From Litoditis marina (taxonomy: Eukaryota > Nematoda > Chromadorea > Rhabditida > Rhabditidae), in NCBI GenBank assembly GCA_964036275.1, contig OZ038435.1:6516187-6580186 (forward strand): 64,000 nucleotides of DNA, in the 5' to 3' direction. The translations under genes and the position numbers were made by a program. Shown one piece after another: positions 24,430 through 34,763 of this stretch. Under the pieces are notes generated by a model. That model saw only the letters and a list, made by a program, of their open reading frames with translations. It was not told where the DNA came from and searched no databases. How positions within the stretch are numbered: position 1 is the first letter of the stretch; every line of letters begins with the position of its first letter.

Positions 24430-25130
24430 ACGGCTATTCACGTAAGAAGACATCTACACGATTCACGTCACTAATCCGATTACTTTTAGTGAACTAGCAA
24501 AATACTGGTAATCAACGATAGATTCAAGGAAAATCTTTTTCGGTACTCTAAATTTAATAACACAAACGAGCAGTTCCACTCCTGATACTTTACAGTTCTT
24601 ACTGCTAATAGGAATAGTCACGCAAAAAGACTTTTTCGTTTTTCACGTCACTATTCCGATTACTGGTAGCAAATTCACAAAATGTCAACAGCGAAAACCA
24701 CATTTCGAAATTTCTAAACCCAATCAAGCAGTTTTACCTGTAGTATTTTGAAAATTACTAATGTTCCAGTTTGCACGTCTCATATGACTGTCCCAACTGT
24801 TCGTAGTCGAGAAATACTAGTATAAAAGCTAGATTCAATGAGAATCTCCTTCCCATTTTCGAAATTTCATGAGCCAATGGACCTGTTGCACTCTCTTGAG
24901 AGTTACTGCCATTGTCGACATATTCACTTCTGTGATTCCTACAGTGTGATTAGAAAACTTTCAAACCATTTTCATCTATGAAGTATTCAATAGGACTGAT
25001 GTGGACTACACTTACTGTCTATAAGCAGTTTCACTCCTGGAATTCTAGAGTTGATGTTGGTTCAGTCCTCACGTTTTACTATTCTGATTACTTGTAGTAA
25101 ACTTGGAAACACCAGTCACCAATTCTAGCT
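24430..25130. repeat. Decayed tandem repeat, period roughly 150-190 bp
   Basis: The unit mark cacgtcactaatccgattact / gtagcaaa recurs at about 24463, 24637, 24772 (weak), 24925 (weak) and 25068, each followed about 60 nt later by an agaatctccttc or aaatctttttc-like sequence and a gcagtttcactcctg-like sequence. Confidence 0.55.
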
Positions 25131-25244
25131 TTAAGAAAAATCTCGTTCAGATTTTACCTCTTTTTCACAGCATTCAAACTACGAGCTTACGACTTTCAAT
25201 TCAAACTTATAACTCGAAACTTCCACGTTCAAGTTCAGCACTAC

Positions 25245-25270
25245 TTTTTTTTTTTTTTTTTTTTTTTTTT
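25245..25270. repeat. Poly-T tract (26 T)
   Basis: Uninterrupted run of 26 T; could be the poly(A) tail of an inserted minus-strand retroposon, but no clear body was recognised. Confidence 0.9.
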
Positions 25271-25685
25271 ATTCCCTACTCTAAAACACTCTTGCGGTAA
25301 CTAACGTCAATTAATGCACGTGAATGCGTTGTTTATTTTCCGTTTGCGAAATTTGATGTATTTCACAATTTCACATATCGCACGTGACTTTGCCGGGCAG
25401 TGTACCCGAGATTGTAGCTGAGTCCAATGAACTTTCCTACGGTCACACTTTTCGGCATTGATTGACCAGCTTGGACTGTAAAGCAGAACCCTTTTCTTTC
25501 ATCAATTTACGAGTAGAGACAGCATTTGAGAAAGCGAACGACAAATTGTGAACATTTACATTTCCAACTTATTCCAAAAACGGGAAAAATATGAACTGTG
25601 TGTCACTATTCTCTTTGCTCAATATCATTTCTTTTTCCGTTTTAGCTACTATACACAAAATCTTGAATTTTTGTGTCATTCCAGA

Positions 25686-28600
25686 ATGCCCTATCGTCCA
25701 GAAGCCGAACTGAAGAGGCCCGACCTGAAAGGTTGGTCGAACTAAAAGATATGGTTTGGGAAATACAGGCTTGAGCTGTATACTGTGTTTCTAGTTCGAA
25801 CCGCTATTCAAAATGTGCTCTGCAATTTCGATTAAACTACAACTGAAGTAATAATAATATTAATATTATTAAATGTTACAGGCGAGTTTCTCTGCGGTCA
25901 TTGCGGGAAGACCTTCTGCCACGCGGCTTCTCTCAACAGACATCGATTGAACTTCCATGGAGATGACCAGCAATGTCAACTGTGCAATGTCAAAATAGCA
26001 GGTTAGTACCAGACGGAACCAGGGAACATCAAATAATGTGAAGTACGTGAAACACGTGAAGCACGTGAAGAGCATCATATGATTTCAACTGTTTTGTTCA
26101 TTTCCGAGTGAGCTTTGGAAGTGATTTTTCGAAAAAAAAAACCAAGTTGCTTTACCAATGCGTACAGCACGTGATCGGAACAGCGATATGTTAGAAGTGC
26201 AAAAGCACCTCCGCTACTTCAGATTTTTGTGATGATGGTTACACGAAAGTTCTCTCCATAAAACTTTCCCATCAGTGGCGTGTAGTTTGTCTGTAAATAG
26301 ACGGTTTTTTTTCTGACCTTTCTGACCCAGATGTTTCAGCTCACGAGACAGTTCGACGCCACATGGCCGTTAATCACCAGATTACACGGGTTTTCACGTG
26401 CGGTTGCTGCAACTGGACTTTCCCGGACAAGAAGGAGCTACACGCCCACAATAATAGGTAAGAATATACCGATGTGGGACAGTAAACAAGTATAGACCAT
26501 ATGAGAAATGGTACAGAGACCTCCACTAGATGTTGGGCCTTCTTTCACAGTCAAAGACCGAATTTTCGTTAATTAGGAACCAGAAAGAACAAAGTGTGTA
26601 TAAACTAAACTAGCAAACGTTGTTTTTTATGGTTTGACCTCGAGCAACCAGTTTCAAGTAGTTTCTGTGGGAAGGAAAGCGTTGAAAGCTCGTGATCAGT
26701 TCGTTGCGTTCCGTTTTTCGATAAGATATTTCCATGTAACTCCACAACACAGAGATAATCTTTTGTTACAGTATGCTCCGCACTGGGCAGCCGGGAGAAG
26801 CTAGGGCAATCGCCATCAGCAACAGAACACCTGGTACGTGAATATTATTTCAATTGGCGGAAAATCATTGATATTGTAGAGGGAAATACTTTTAGAGAGA
26901 GTAGGGGTCAAACAACAGTCCCTACCAACACGCTATAGTTCTATGTGTGCATGTGAACCGTTGGGCACATTCTAGAAGCTGTTCTGATACGGCATAATCA
27001 ATTAATAGAGCTGTAGTCTTGAACATTGTAATATAGTCAATGTTTGACGAATCAGGTTCAGTGTTACCCAGGATGTTTGTCATGGTGTTGCTTCAGGTTC
27101 CCTAGCTCAGGCCGAGTTGCGCACGGACGAGTGTGCCTCCCCCTCGACGGGACGAGCACCTAGCTCCGCCCATAAACAGCAGAGGAAGCCGATGGAGGGG
27201 AACAATATGGTCGATATGTTCTACAAACAGATGGTAGGCAATCCGATACTTCTTTTCTTTTTACTTATGTTTGTGGACGAAGTTATCAGCAGTTTTGTTA
27301 GCAACCCTGTTGGTAAGAAAAAGCATTAGCACCTAGCCCCTGTTGTCAGTGTTACTGTGAGAAAATTCAGCCCGACATGTATGGAAGAGCAAGGACTCTA
27401 GAAAAACAGACGAGAGACAAAAGAAAAAAAAATAAAGAAGGGAGGATCCGGATCAAAAAAGAAATAAGAGAGAGAGAGAAAGTGAGAGAAAGAGTTGGGA
27501 CAGAGAGAGAAAGATATAGAGAGAGATAGAGAGACAGAGAGGTTTAGAAATAGAGTCTACATTGTGCTGTGTATCCGGTTTTCTCCACTCGATCGATACG
27601 TATGTATTGTGTTGATTGCAGTTGTCACAGTCGTCGGGCGTCGTGTCGGCACTGTCTCCCGAATGGATGTCGACCTTCCTGATGAACAACCCCTCCCTCC
27701 TCTCCATGCTCAACGCAGTACAAGCCAACACCATGGCTGCTGCCGAACCTGTCAAGCAGGTATTTACCAGTAGTAATTTGAAAAGTAGCGTGTAAAAATG
27801 TGAAATGTCTGCTGTTATGCTTTAGCTGAACACATTCATGTATTCAAAGAACATGTATGTATCGAGAGGAAAATCAATTTGGAGAGCTTGTCAAATTTCT
27901 CCATATGTAGCACACATAGAAGCATTGTTTTTTATAATAAACTTGAGTCATTGAAAAACTATTCTCTTCATTTTACTATAAAGTGGAAGTTCCAGGTCTA
28001 CCAAAATACCAGGTCACGTGTTACATCGCGAATAAGTTATACCGATTCTGTTCCAACTTGGAAAACGTACCAGTAGATGACTTCTGTTCCAGCCACTTCA
28101 CGCATCTTTACTTCCAGGAAGAACCATCCACTTCTGCTTTGGAATCTCTGTTTTTCAACAATAACAACAATAACAACAACTTGGTTGGTACGGAAAAGAC
28201 CTACGAGGAGATAAAAGTTAAGACAGAATCGGACGAAGCCGTTTCGAGTGGACCAGAATCCGGAATCGCCTCGGGCGAAGAGGTATTAGTTGTTTTGAGT
28301 TATTGGGTCCGTAATTTCTGAACCAGGCCTATACTGTGCACGTTGCCGTATCCCGGTGTATTTGTAGTTTGGTCCCGTCGTCGTTGGATTAAGAACAGAA
28401 AACATACGAATCGAGCTGAGTGTGAATAGGACAAACAGACTAGAAAGTCGAATGGTACGAAACACGTGGCGGAACATCAAACTACAATGATTGGTTTTTC
28501 AGGCAGTCGATCCCTCCCCAGTACCGAGCTCGTCCTCGAAAGAGAGTAGTCCGATGACCAACGAAGCCTCGTCCACCAAGTCCAGTTCGGTAAGTTCGGT

Positions 28601-29219
28601 TCGTCCTTTTGGCCATTCGAAGAGCTTTTTATTTCCCAATTATGCCTTTACCGTCTATTTTTATCTTTTCCGCTGTATTTCTAGTTTGACCCCGCACTTT
28701 TTCGGTCGAAATTAGTAAAAAAAAAATAGGTATCCTATGCAAATGCTCGAAACAAACCACGTTGCACCCACCAATTTGAGCAATGTACTGTATTTGAGCA
28801 ACTCCATTTTAGCACGAAAAGAGTCGGATCTCATTCTGTCGTACACGGCATCAAATTACTCAGGGCAACTATCAACCAAAAGTTTCTGATTCATTTATTC
28901 ATTATAGAACAATGCTACAGTAACAGACTTCGAATAAAGATGTGGATTTACTCAAAGCAGGACGATTATGTGAACCAATCCCGTGTCAACGGTCCTATAA
29001 ACTGCAATTGAAAAATGTATTGCAGTTTAAAGGACTGAAGTGTTCGGATTGGACCACATAATCGTCCTTCTTCAACAGCATAACAATATTCACAACTTTC
29101 TATTCATTCTTTCATTTTACTTATTTTAATTAACTATATTTCAGAGAAAGCGTAAGTCTGTGGACGCAATCGCCTCTTTTCTCTTCAACCGCAAACAGTC
29201 GACACCGGCTCACGTATAA
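25686..29219 (+). CDS. C2H2 zinc-finger protein, 318 aa, 9 exons
   Basis: Probable nuclear DNA-binding regulator. Exons: 25686-25731, 25882-26001, 26331-26457, 26772-26833, 27097-27233, 27622-27759, 28118-28282, 28503-28589, 29145-29219; all phases agree. The ATG sits one base behind a ttccag acceptor, so the mRNA is probably trans-spliced there. Residues 20-42 form a canonical finger (CGHCGKTF, then HRLNFH). Residues 46-70 carry CQLC with HMAVNH, and residues 78-96 carry CGCC with HAHNN, a less regular finger. The middle is low-complexity, with a poly-Asn run near residue 220. Two sumoylation-type motifs (VKQE, VKTE) precede acidic and Ser-rich stretches, and RKRK near the C-terminus is a likely nuclear localisation signal. 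I do not recognise the orthologue; no target can be assigned. Confidence 0.82.
27420..27545. repeat. GA-rich microsatellite in zinc-finger gene intron 5
   Basis: Imperfect (GA)n on the plus strand, opposite in sense to the CT tracts at 20-24 kb. Confidence 0.85.
28353..28488. mobile_element. Fold-back element, TTGTAGTTTGATC family (in zinc-finger intron 7)
   Basis: tttgtagtttggtcc at the left is mirrored by catcaaactacaa at the right. One of more than ten copies or half-copies in the window (for example 30232, 31965, 61283, 63225). Confidence 0.65.
28960..29085. mobile_element. Short fold-back element, copy 2 (pair with 3563-3693)
   Basis: ggacgattatgtgaaccaat at the left, ggaccacataatcgtcc at the right, and a central taaactgcaa / ttgcagttta pair. 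It lies in the last intron of the zinc-finger gene. Confidence 0.8.
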
Positions 29220-29931
29220 AAGTTCTTTTGTAATTGTAGTTTGATTCGACTGAGTCTCAGTCATAGTTTGAGAAGTCTGCATGTCGAGAGAAAACATGAA
29301 TCAGAAATTATAGAACTTATTAGTGCACATTCTTGAATTGTGATTCTTCATATTCCACGGACTCTTGATTCGACGTGAAGTGTTTTCTATCTCGTGTACT
29401 GTGTTGTCAAATTCAATGTATTCATTTCATAATCAACAAAATATTAAGAAACCCAATCATTTAGACTTTAGCATCTCCTCCGTTTTCCTATATATTGTGC
29501 TTGTAGATATTCCCACCGCGAGTGTGAAACATGTAACTGCATTTGGCTATCATCATTTTAATTTCAGTTTTTCGTGCACCACTACGAGTTTTTGAGAAAT
29601 GTCCGTGGTTTTCACCTTTTTGTGAGCCGAGAATATTGCGCTTGTAAGCATACGGTAGCATTAGTTGCTTACTTAATTATTTGTTTATCAGCAGCTCGCA
29701 TCAGTTATGGCTTCTGAGAACTTGTGCAGTTCAGTGCTCGACCAATCATTCCATAATAATAGTAATTGAGATTTATTTATCTTTTTGATATCCTTATAAA
29801 TACGCGTCATTTCATGCCCAAGAAGTTGTCTTGCAATATATCTCATGTAGTTGCATAATTGAGAAGAGTTTGTATTGCCTAGTGAATAGGTGCCTTCCAG
29901 TATTGCCTTTTCATATTTCTGTGCTTTTTCA

Positions 29932-29937
29932 AATAAA
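29932..29937 (+). terminator. Poly(A) signal, zinc-finger gene
   Basis: AATAAA about 710 nt past the stop codon; the first strong candidate before the convergent gene. Confidence 0.5.
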
Positions 29938-29972
29938 TTTATTTTGATCAGTTCCAGTCGATGATAAAACTG

Positions 29973-29978
29973 TTTATT
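29973..29978 (-). terminator. Poly(A) signal, TMEM17 gene
   Basis: AATAAA on the minus strand 23 nt past the TMEM17 stop codon, only about 35 bp from the plus-strand signal. Confidence 0.6.
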
Positions 29979-30000
29979 TGAGGTAATAAAGTAATATTGA

Positions 30001-31602
30001 CTATTCGGCGAGAAGAGCCTTCAAGTTCTGAATCTGGTAGGCAGCAATAGTACGAATCACCAGAAAACCCGAGACTATCTGAAATAAGAAGACATTTTTA
30101 GAAGATAAACTGTTTTTATATTTGGTTTTTGGTTATATTTTGTTCAAGGTATTTTAATAAAAACGGTGTTGACTAGTTTATATCTTCAGACAATGGTCTA
30201 ATGCTCTGAATATAGGGAGTGACTACACATTTGTTGTAGTTTGATCTCACCACTCGCCCTTGTTCACGAATTTTGACCAAAAGCAGCAGGGTCAAACTAC
30301 AAACCCAGTGGGTTTTAGTAACACAGCATAGAGGCTTGAAAAGAGTGGACACTACTACCAGGCGCGGTAGCAATCCCTCAAAAACATCATCACGTACATT
30401 ATCTCACGAAGTTCTCATGAAGATTCTACTGATTGCTATGCTTCAACATTAGAAGTTCACGAGTAGCTCATGAGGTGTTCGTAAGATTCTCATGAGAAAC
30501 TCATATGATTTTCCTCCAGAATACGCTGCCACAATATTCACCTGTGAAATGAGAAAGATCGTGTGTATGGCTAGTACAGCCCTCTCCAGTGGTAGTGGGT
30601 AGATGGAGAGGTTCCCTTGGAGGAACAGGGTGATCGGGAGCTGGAGGACCAGAGACGTAATCCAGAAGCCAGAGAGGGCGGGGATCTGGAAGGAATCTAA
30701 CAGCGTGTTTCTCATAGTTTTTGCTTTTATCGAACTCCCATATTCTAACAACAAACCCTTTTCTGGGAGTATATTGTAAATCAATTGAGAAATATAATCT
30801 AAGCATGTGTGGAAAAAAAACTTGTCCTCTGAGTTATTTGTAATTTCTATTTTCTCCTACTGATTTCTGCTCCGATAAAAGTTAAAAAGTTAAAGTTACC
30901 CCTGTTCTTCAAAGTTCCTTATGGAACTTGCAAGGGACAGTCTCAGAGGGAAACTCTGTAAGGCAGACCGAGTTTGGCCTACCATCCCCATCCAGCCACG
31001 GAGCACCAGGGGAGGCTTCAACTTTCGTAGACATTCTACTACCAATTTATCGCCCACGAAGGGATGAATGCCTTGGTTGGGCAGTGGCGGGGATCGAACG
31101 TGTGACCCTTTGAGTGGTGGGTGGCGCCTAAACCACTACACCATTCCACCACGCAAAGTACATTTAGAAATAACAGATTCATATTCACCTTCTCACTGAG
31201 ATTCCCGTAGAAGCCGAGAAGTAACCGAATCAGCTCCACAGTGAAGTAAATGAGATATAGTCCGAATATGATCACTTGATAGGTCGTAGACAAATACGAG
31301 TACTAAAAGCGAAATATTACGTTTCAAGGCTCTGAAAATAACAGAAAATGAAAGTGTTTCTACATGTGAATTTTTCGAGATGCCAATGCCATGTTACTTC
31401 AAACAAGTGAACTCCAGGTAATTTTTCAATTCCAGCATTTGTTCTAGGTATTAAATTTCAGAAAACCTCTACCAATATTCACAATCGTATGTTCAATAGC
31501 GAACCTTCAGAACGAAGCACGATATGGTCGAAATGAAGAGAATCGGGACAAATAGAGCATTGTAGTGTAGGGCCATCTGAAGAGACAAACTGGAGTGCCT
31601 TT
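30001..31602 (-). CDS. tmem17: TMEM17 homologue (transition-zone membrane protein), N-terminus unresolved
   Basis: Small four-pass membrane protein; in animals TMEM17 works in the MKS module of the ciliary transition zone, controlling membrane protein entry into cilia. Minus-strand exons: 31505-31602, 31189-31302, 30542-30685, 30001-30078, all phase-consistent, giving about 144 residues. Recognisable family stretches are LSLQMALHYN before TM1, ELIRLLLGFYGNLSEK at the TM2 loop, IPALSGFW opening TM3 and PLPLERAV before TM4. The first exon shown enters in phase 1, so an upstream exon exists. A 13-nt candidate at 32164-32176 (ATG GAG TCC TAC C) would fit the phase but is weak; the human protein has about 35 more residues at this end. 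Intron 2 carries a tRNA-like SINE. The gene is convergent with the zinc-finger gene and divergent from PHF5A. Confidence 0.85.
30232..30310. mobile_element. Fold-back element, TTGTAGTTTGATC family (TMEM17 intron 3)
   Basis: ttgttgtagtttgatctcac and gggtcaaactacaaac are inverted relative to each other across about 50 bp. Confidence 0.7.
31045..31152 (-). mobile_element. tRNA-like SINE of a second family, in TMEM17 intron 2
   Basis: The complement reads TGGTGTAGTGGTTTAGGCGC (A-box-like) and ACGTTCGATCCCCGCCA (B-box-like). It lacks the GTCGTCGCC head of the main SINE family. Confidence 0.65.
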
Positions 31603-31644
31603 CTGAAAAGAAAAGGAAGTGAAAGTGGGTGAATTCTATATTTA

Positions 31645-31893
31645 ACCGGGTTTTTAGGTAACCTAACCCTTTTTTGGTAACTTTTTTTTCAGGTTACCTC
31701 AGTAGGTAACCGGTTGGAAACCTAAAATGAAAAACAGGTTACCTCTTTTCTAACGCAAAACGTAGTTTTTACCGTTAGTTTGAACGGTAACCGGATTTTA
31801 GTTTTAGGTTACCTCCAGTTTACCTACTAAGATAACCTGAAAAGGATTACCATGAATGGGTTAGGTTACCTAAAAACCCGGTTAGTTGTAGAA
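31645..31893. mobile_element. Palindromic AACCGGGTTTTTAGGTAACC element, copy 1
   Basis: About 245 bp; the left end aaccgggtttttaggtaacc is the reverse complement of the right end ggttacctaaaaacccggtt. Repeated ggtaacc / ggttacc words fill the arms. Lies just upstream of the TMEM17 exon at 31505-31602. Confidence 0.85.
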
Positions 31894-31964
31894 TTGGTCG
31901 TGAAAGTGGCCTAGAGTTCGCTTTTCCCAAAGCAAGCCTATACGGTATCTTCCTCCGTTTCGCT

Positions 31965-32050
31965 GTGATTGTAGTTTGATGCCGTTGGTTTTTGGCCAAA
32001 CTTTGTGAATATTGACGTGTTTCAAGATCAAACTGCAACGGAGATTCAGT
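31965..32050. mobile_element. Fold-back element, TTGTAGTTTGATC family
   Basis: gattgtagtttgatgccg and gatcaaactgcaacgg form the arms; about 80 bp. Confidence 0.6.
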
Positions 32051-32176
32051 AACTGCCTATTTATGATTTGGTATAGTTATTGTTCGTTTTTTTTGTTATG
32101 GTAGGACATTTGCATACTCCCGAAAATTTATCGGAAAGACGACTGCAAGCATCAACTTCATACGGTAGGACTCCAT

Positions 32177-33050
32177 ATTGGTGAGAAACAGAGTATACTA
32201 CCAACTTCAATGTGGCTTTTTAGAATGGACTTTGAGAGAAAAAGGTGATAAAAAATAGAGAGAAAGAGTAAGGAAGGGAGGGGGAGATGGAGGGAGAAAT
32301 TGCGGAGCATTGCAGCAAGAAAGAGAGAGGAAGGAGATGAAGTTTTCTGTGATAGAAACCTGTATTATGAATTTCTCAACGATTACCTGTCATTTCATGC
32401 TATTTAAGACGATATACTTGACGCTGGCTCGAAAATTCGCCTAGTATAGGTTGGCCGGTTTGTATTATAATGTTGCTTAGCAACCACTTTTCTTCTAACT
32501 GAATTTGTAGTATTTCTCCCACTAAAGTCAGTTTCTAGAACTCCCTTTGTTTGATCCCAAAATTATATTTCACAAAGCCCATTTTCATTGATTATCTGTA
32601 GTAAATTCCTAAAATAGTTTTGAGTTCGTTCTGAATTGTCACAGCTGGAGAGGTACATCAATTCCGTGCTACATTGAGATTATGGGTACGGTAGCTAAGA
32701 GCGAATAGTGGACGGGCAGACCTTTAAGATAATCAGGCGCATTTTTCGAAAAATTTTAAATGGCGCGTTATTTTTTACTATACAATCTTATTGAATTCGT
32801 TATGCAGATCATTGTTTATATTTGATGTACATCGTGGTAGGTGTAGTAGTATTTGTGTCCGAAAGAGGAGTGCGCTTCTACGGTTAATCTCGACTTCTTT
32901 GAAAAATACGATCCACGATTGATTATACACTTAGCTGAACATATACAAAAGTATAAACTCGATTTTACAATGTCGTAGAGTGTGTCTTTCTCAAAGTTGT
33001 CACTCTTGCCCTTCCGTTATTCGTAATGTCGGTTAATCTACTCATTTTAT
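32177..33050. other. Divergent intergenic region TMEM17 / PHF5A
   Basis: Probable promoter region for both divergent genes. No coding exon supported apart from the tentative 13-nt TMEM17 exon at 32164. A purine-rich aggaaggagatg tract spans 32255-32340. The 99 nt before the PHF5A ATG are duplicated inside PHF5A intron 1. Confidence 0.5.
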
Positions 33051-33055
33051 TTCAG
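32957..33055 (+). repeat. Direct repeat unit 1 ending in the 5' splice acceptor of PHF5A
   Basis: About 99 nt closely matching 33371-33476 (cgattttacaatgtcgtag, cttgcccttccgtt, ctactcattttat). Each unit ends exactly in a 3' splice site, here ttcag directly before the start codon. Confidence 0.85.
33046..33055 (+). promoter_or_regulatory. Putative trans-splice acceptor of PHF5A
   Basis: ttttatttcag abuts the ATG with no intervening base. With no upstream exon needed by the conserved protein, this fits a spliced-leader acceptor. Confidence 0.55.
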
Positions 33056-34389
33056 ATGGCTAAGCATCATCCAGATTTGATTTTCTGCAGGAAGCAACCT
33101 GGTGTGGCAATCGGACGACTCTGCGAAAAGTGTAAGTTGGTTTTTCGTAATAATGTAAGGTCGGTACGATACGTCTACACTGGTTCATAGCATTATCTTA
33201 ATTTGTGTTGACTATGTGATGCATTCATGAGTGCTCACCCTGGTCACCCTGGTGGTTGTACTACGGGTAATTTTCTAACCTATTCTGGCTCATGGGGTGG
33301 TTGATTAAACACTATACCCTAAAAAGGAACTGACCTGAGTATAACTATGATTCATAGCCATTACGTTTTCACTCGATTTTACAATGTCGTAGAGTGCGTC
33401 TTTCTCAAAGTTGTGACTCTTGCCCTTCCGTTGTTTGTAATGTCAGTCAATCTAAATCTACTCATTTTATGTGCAGGTGACGGTCGATGTGTCATCTGTG
33501 ATTCCTATGTCAGGCCGTGTTCGTTGGTGAGAATCTGCGATGAGTGCAACTATGGATCATATCAGGTTAAATTTAATTTATCATACTCACGGTTCAACTT
33601 AGGTATTGATTAACTTTTTAATTAATCAAAGTGTACCTAGTTATTTGTTGTAGTCCCTCACGTAATACTCGAAAACAACATATGACCTATATTTTAGCAT
33701 TGTTCGGACTAACAGGTGTTTTGCTCGCTTTATGTTTATGTAGTTTACTGACAGTTGTCTGATTTTTCTACTTTCTCACAAAATATGTATGTTTTAGTTT
33801 GTTGCTCCTAATTCCGAGTTTCGTATATTTTTCTCACCATTGTTTTCAGGGGCGATGTGTGATTTGTGGTGGCCAGGGATGTAGTGATGCCTACTATTGC
33901 AAAGAGTGCACAATCATGGAAAAGGCGAGAATCATTTCTATTTCTATATTGAACTTGAAAATTTTCTCAATAACGAAGAAAACTCCATACGCCAATCGCA
34001 ATGTATATTAGTTTGGTATTCCAAGAAATATGTGCTTTTAATTCTGCTACTGCACTTCACCGAATCGCTAACATCCTGTTTTCCTGCTATCACTCTTTGG
34101 CAAAATGGAGATTGGTTAAATCTTTAATGTCAAATGTGAGGTATCTTAGTCGGATAACGAGTTCCTTTTCGAAAAATAGTCACTATTTATTTGTGTTTCT
34201 CTTATTCTGTCACATAGTTCCTGAAAAGAGAAAAGGAGGATGCTATTTTTTTTTGTTTTTGTCTTTGGTTTTTGGTCCTAAAAACAACTTTTTCAGGATC
34301 GAGACGGTTGTCCGAAAATCGTGAATTTGGGGAGTGCGAAGACGGATTTGTTCTACGAACGGAAGAAATTCGGACACAAAAAGAACTAA
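33056..34389 (+). CDS. phf5a: PHF5A / Rds3 homologue, SF3b subunit of U2 snRNP
   Basis: Complete 110-aa protein, the same length as the human one. PHF5A is a knotted zinc-binding subunit of SF3b; it helps hold the intron branch point and is essential for pre-mRNA splicing. Exons: 33056-33131, 33477-33565, 33850-33924, 34297-34389. The characteristic [20 protein letters not shown] start, the repeated CxxC pairs ([33 protein letters not shown]) and the [15 protein letters not shown] end are all visible, so the protein looks intact. Intron 3 appears to use a GC donor (AAG then GCGAGA). The gamma-tubulin complex gene follows on the same strand after 374 nt, with an acceptor just before its ATG, suggesting an operon. 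Intron 1 ends in a copy of the sequence that precedes the start codon. Confidence 0.97.
33371..33476 (+). repeat. Direct repeat unit 2 ending in the intron 1 acceptor of PHF5A
   Basis: About 106 nt matching 32957-33055 with a few substitutions and a small insertion (repeated ctaaat); ends gtgcag before exon 2. Confidence 0.85.
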
Positions 34390-34763
34390 CAGCCGTGGCC
34401 GGGAGTGGGATTCTATTTATTACATTCACCTAATATTTGCTACGTTCTATTCCTTTTTCATTACTTATGGTGTTGTTGGTAGATTCTAAAAGTTTGTATT
34501 GTACATGTTTCTCTTGGTCGCACTCCCGAACTGCCACTGATTTGTTATTGAAGCTCTTGGTATCTCATTATTTAGTTGTTCCGAGTTGTGTTGATGTTGT
34601 TGATAATTGTTTCGAAAGAAATGTTTTTCTTTTTCTCTTCTTCTCATTTGAATACCGTACAATGGCGATCGAATTACTTCTGGTGATTGAGTGGAGTGAA
34701 TTGGTAATTCCGTAAAATTCGGAATTAAGTTAGTTGAACACGTTTTTCAGTTCGTTCGGTGGG
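34390..34763 (+). other. PHF5A to gamma-tubulin complex intercistronic region
   Basis: 374 nt, T-rich, without AATAAA. Ends in gtttttcag at 34742-34750, 13 nt before the next ATG. Compatible with operon processing by downstream trans-splicing, though the gap is longer than the roughly 100 nt typical in C. elegans. Confidence 0.5.
34742..34750 (+). promoter_or_regulatory. Putative downstream trans-splice acceptor
   Basis: gtttttcag, 13 nt before the start codon of the GCP gene; no upstream coding exon is needed. Confidence 0.5.

Larger units (their letters stand above)
20000..25685. other. Gene-free, polypyrimidine-rich block
   Basis: No supported exons; long reading frames here arise from stop-poor CT repeats. 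Contains (CT)n-rich tracts at 20078-20250, 22105-22175, 22690-22745, 22950-23210 and 24010-24220, three related copies of a gaccccgct / gggcttatcgatccaagcc unit (22196, 22831, 23207), a tRNA-Ser-like SINE (21715), ATA/AAT trinucleotide repeats (21555-21605), a decayed tandem array (24430-25130) and a T26 run. Confidence 0.6.
29220..30000. other. Convergent 3' region between zinc-finger gene and TMEM17
   Basis: About 780 nt with no coding potential that I can support; probably mostly the 3' UTR of the zinc-finger gene, ending at the AATAAA at 29932. Confidence 0.55.

Noticed and set aside
31070..31145. Functional tRNA gene
   Set aside because: tRNA-like boxes lie inside an intron and are part of a longer element; anticodon arm not convincing.
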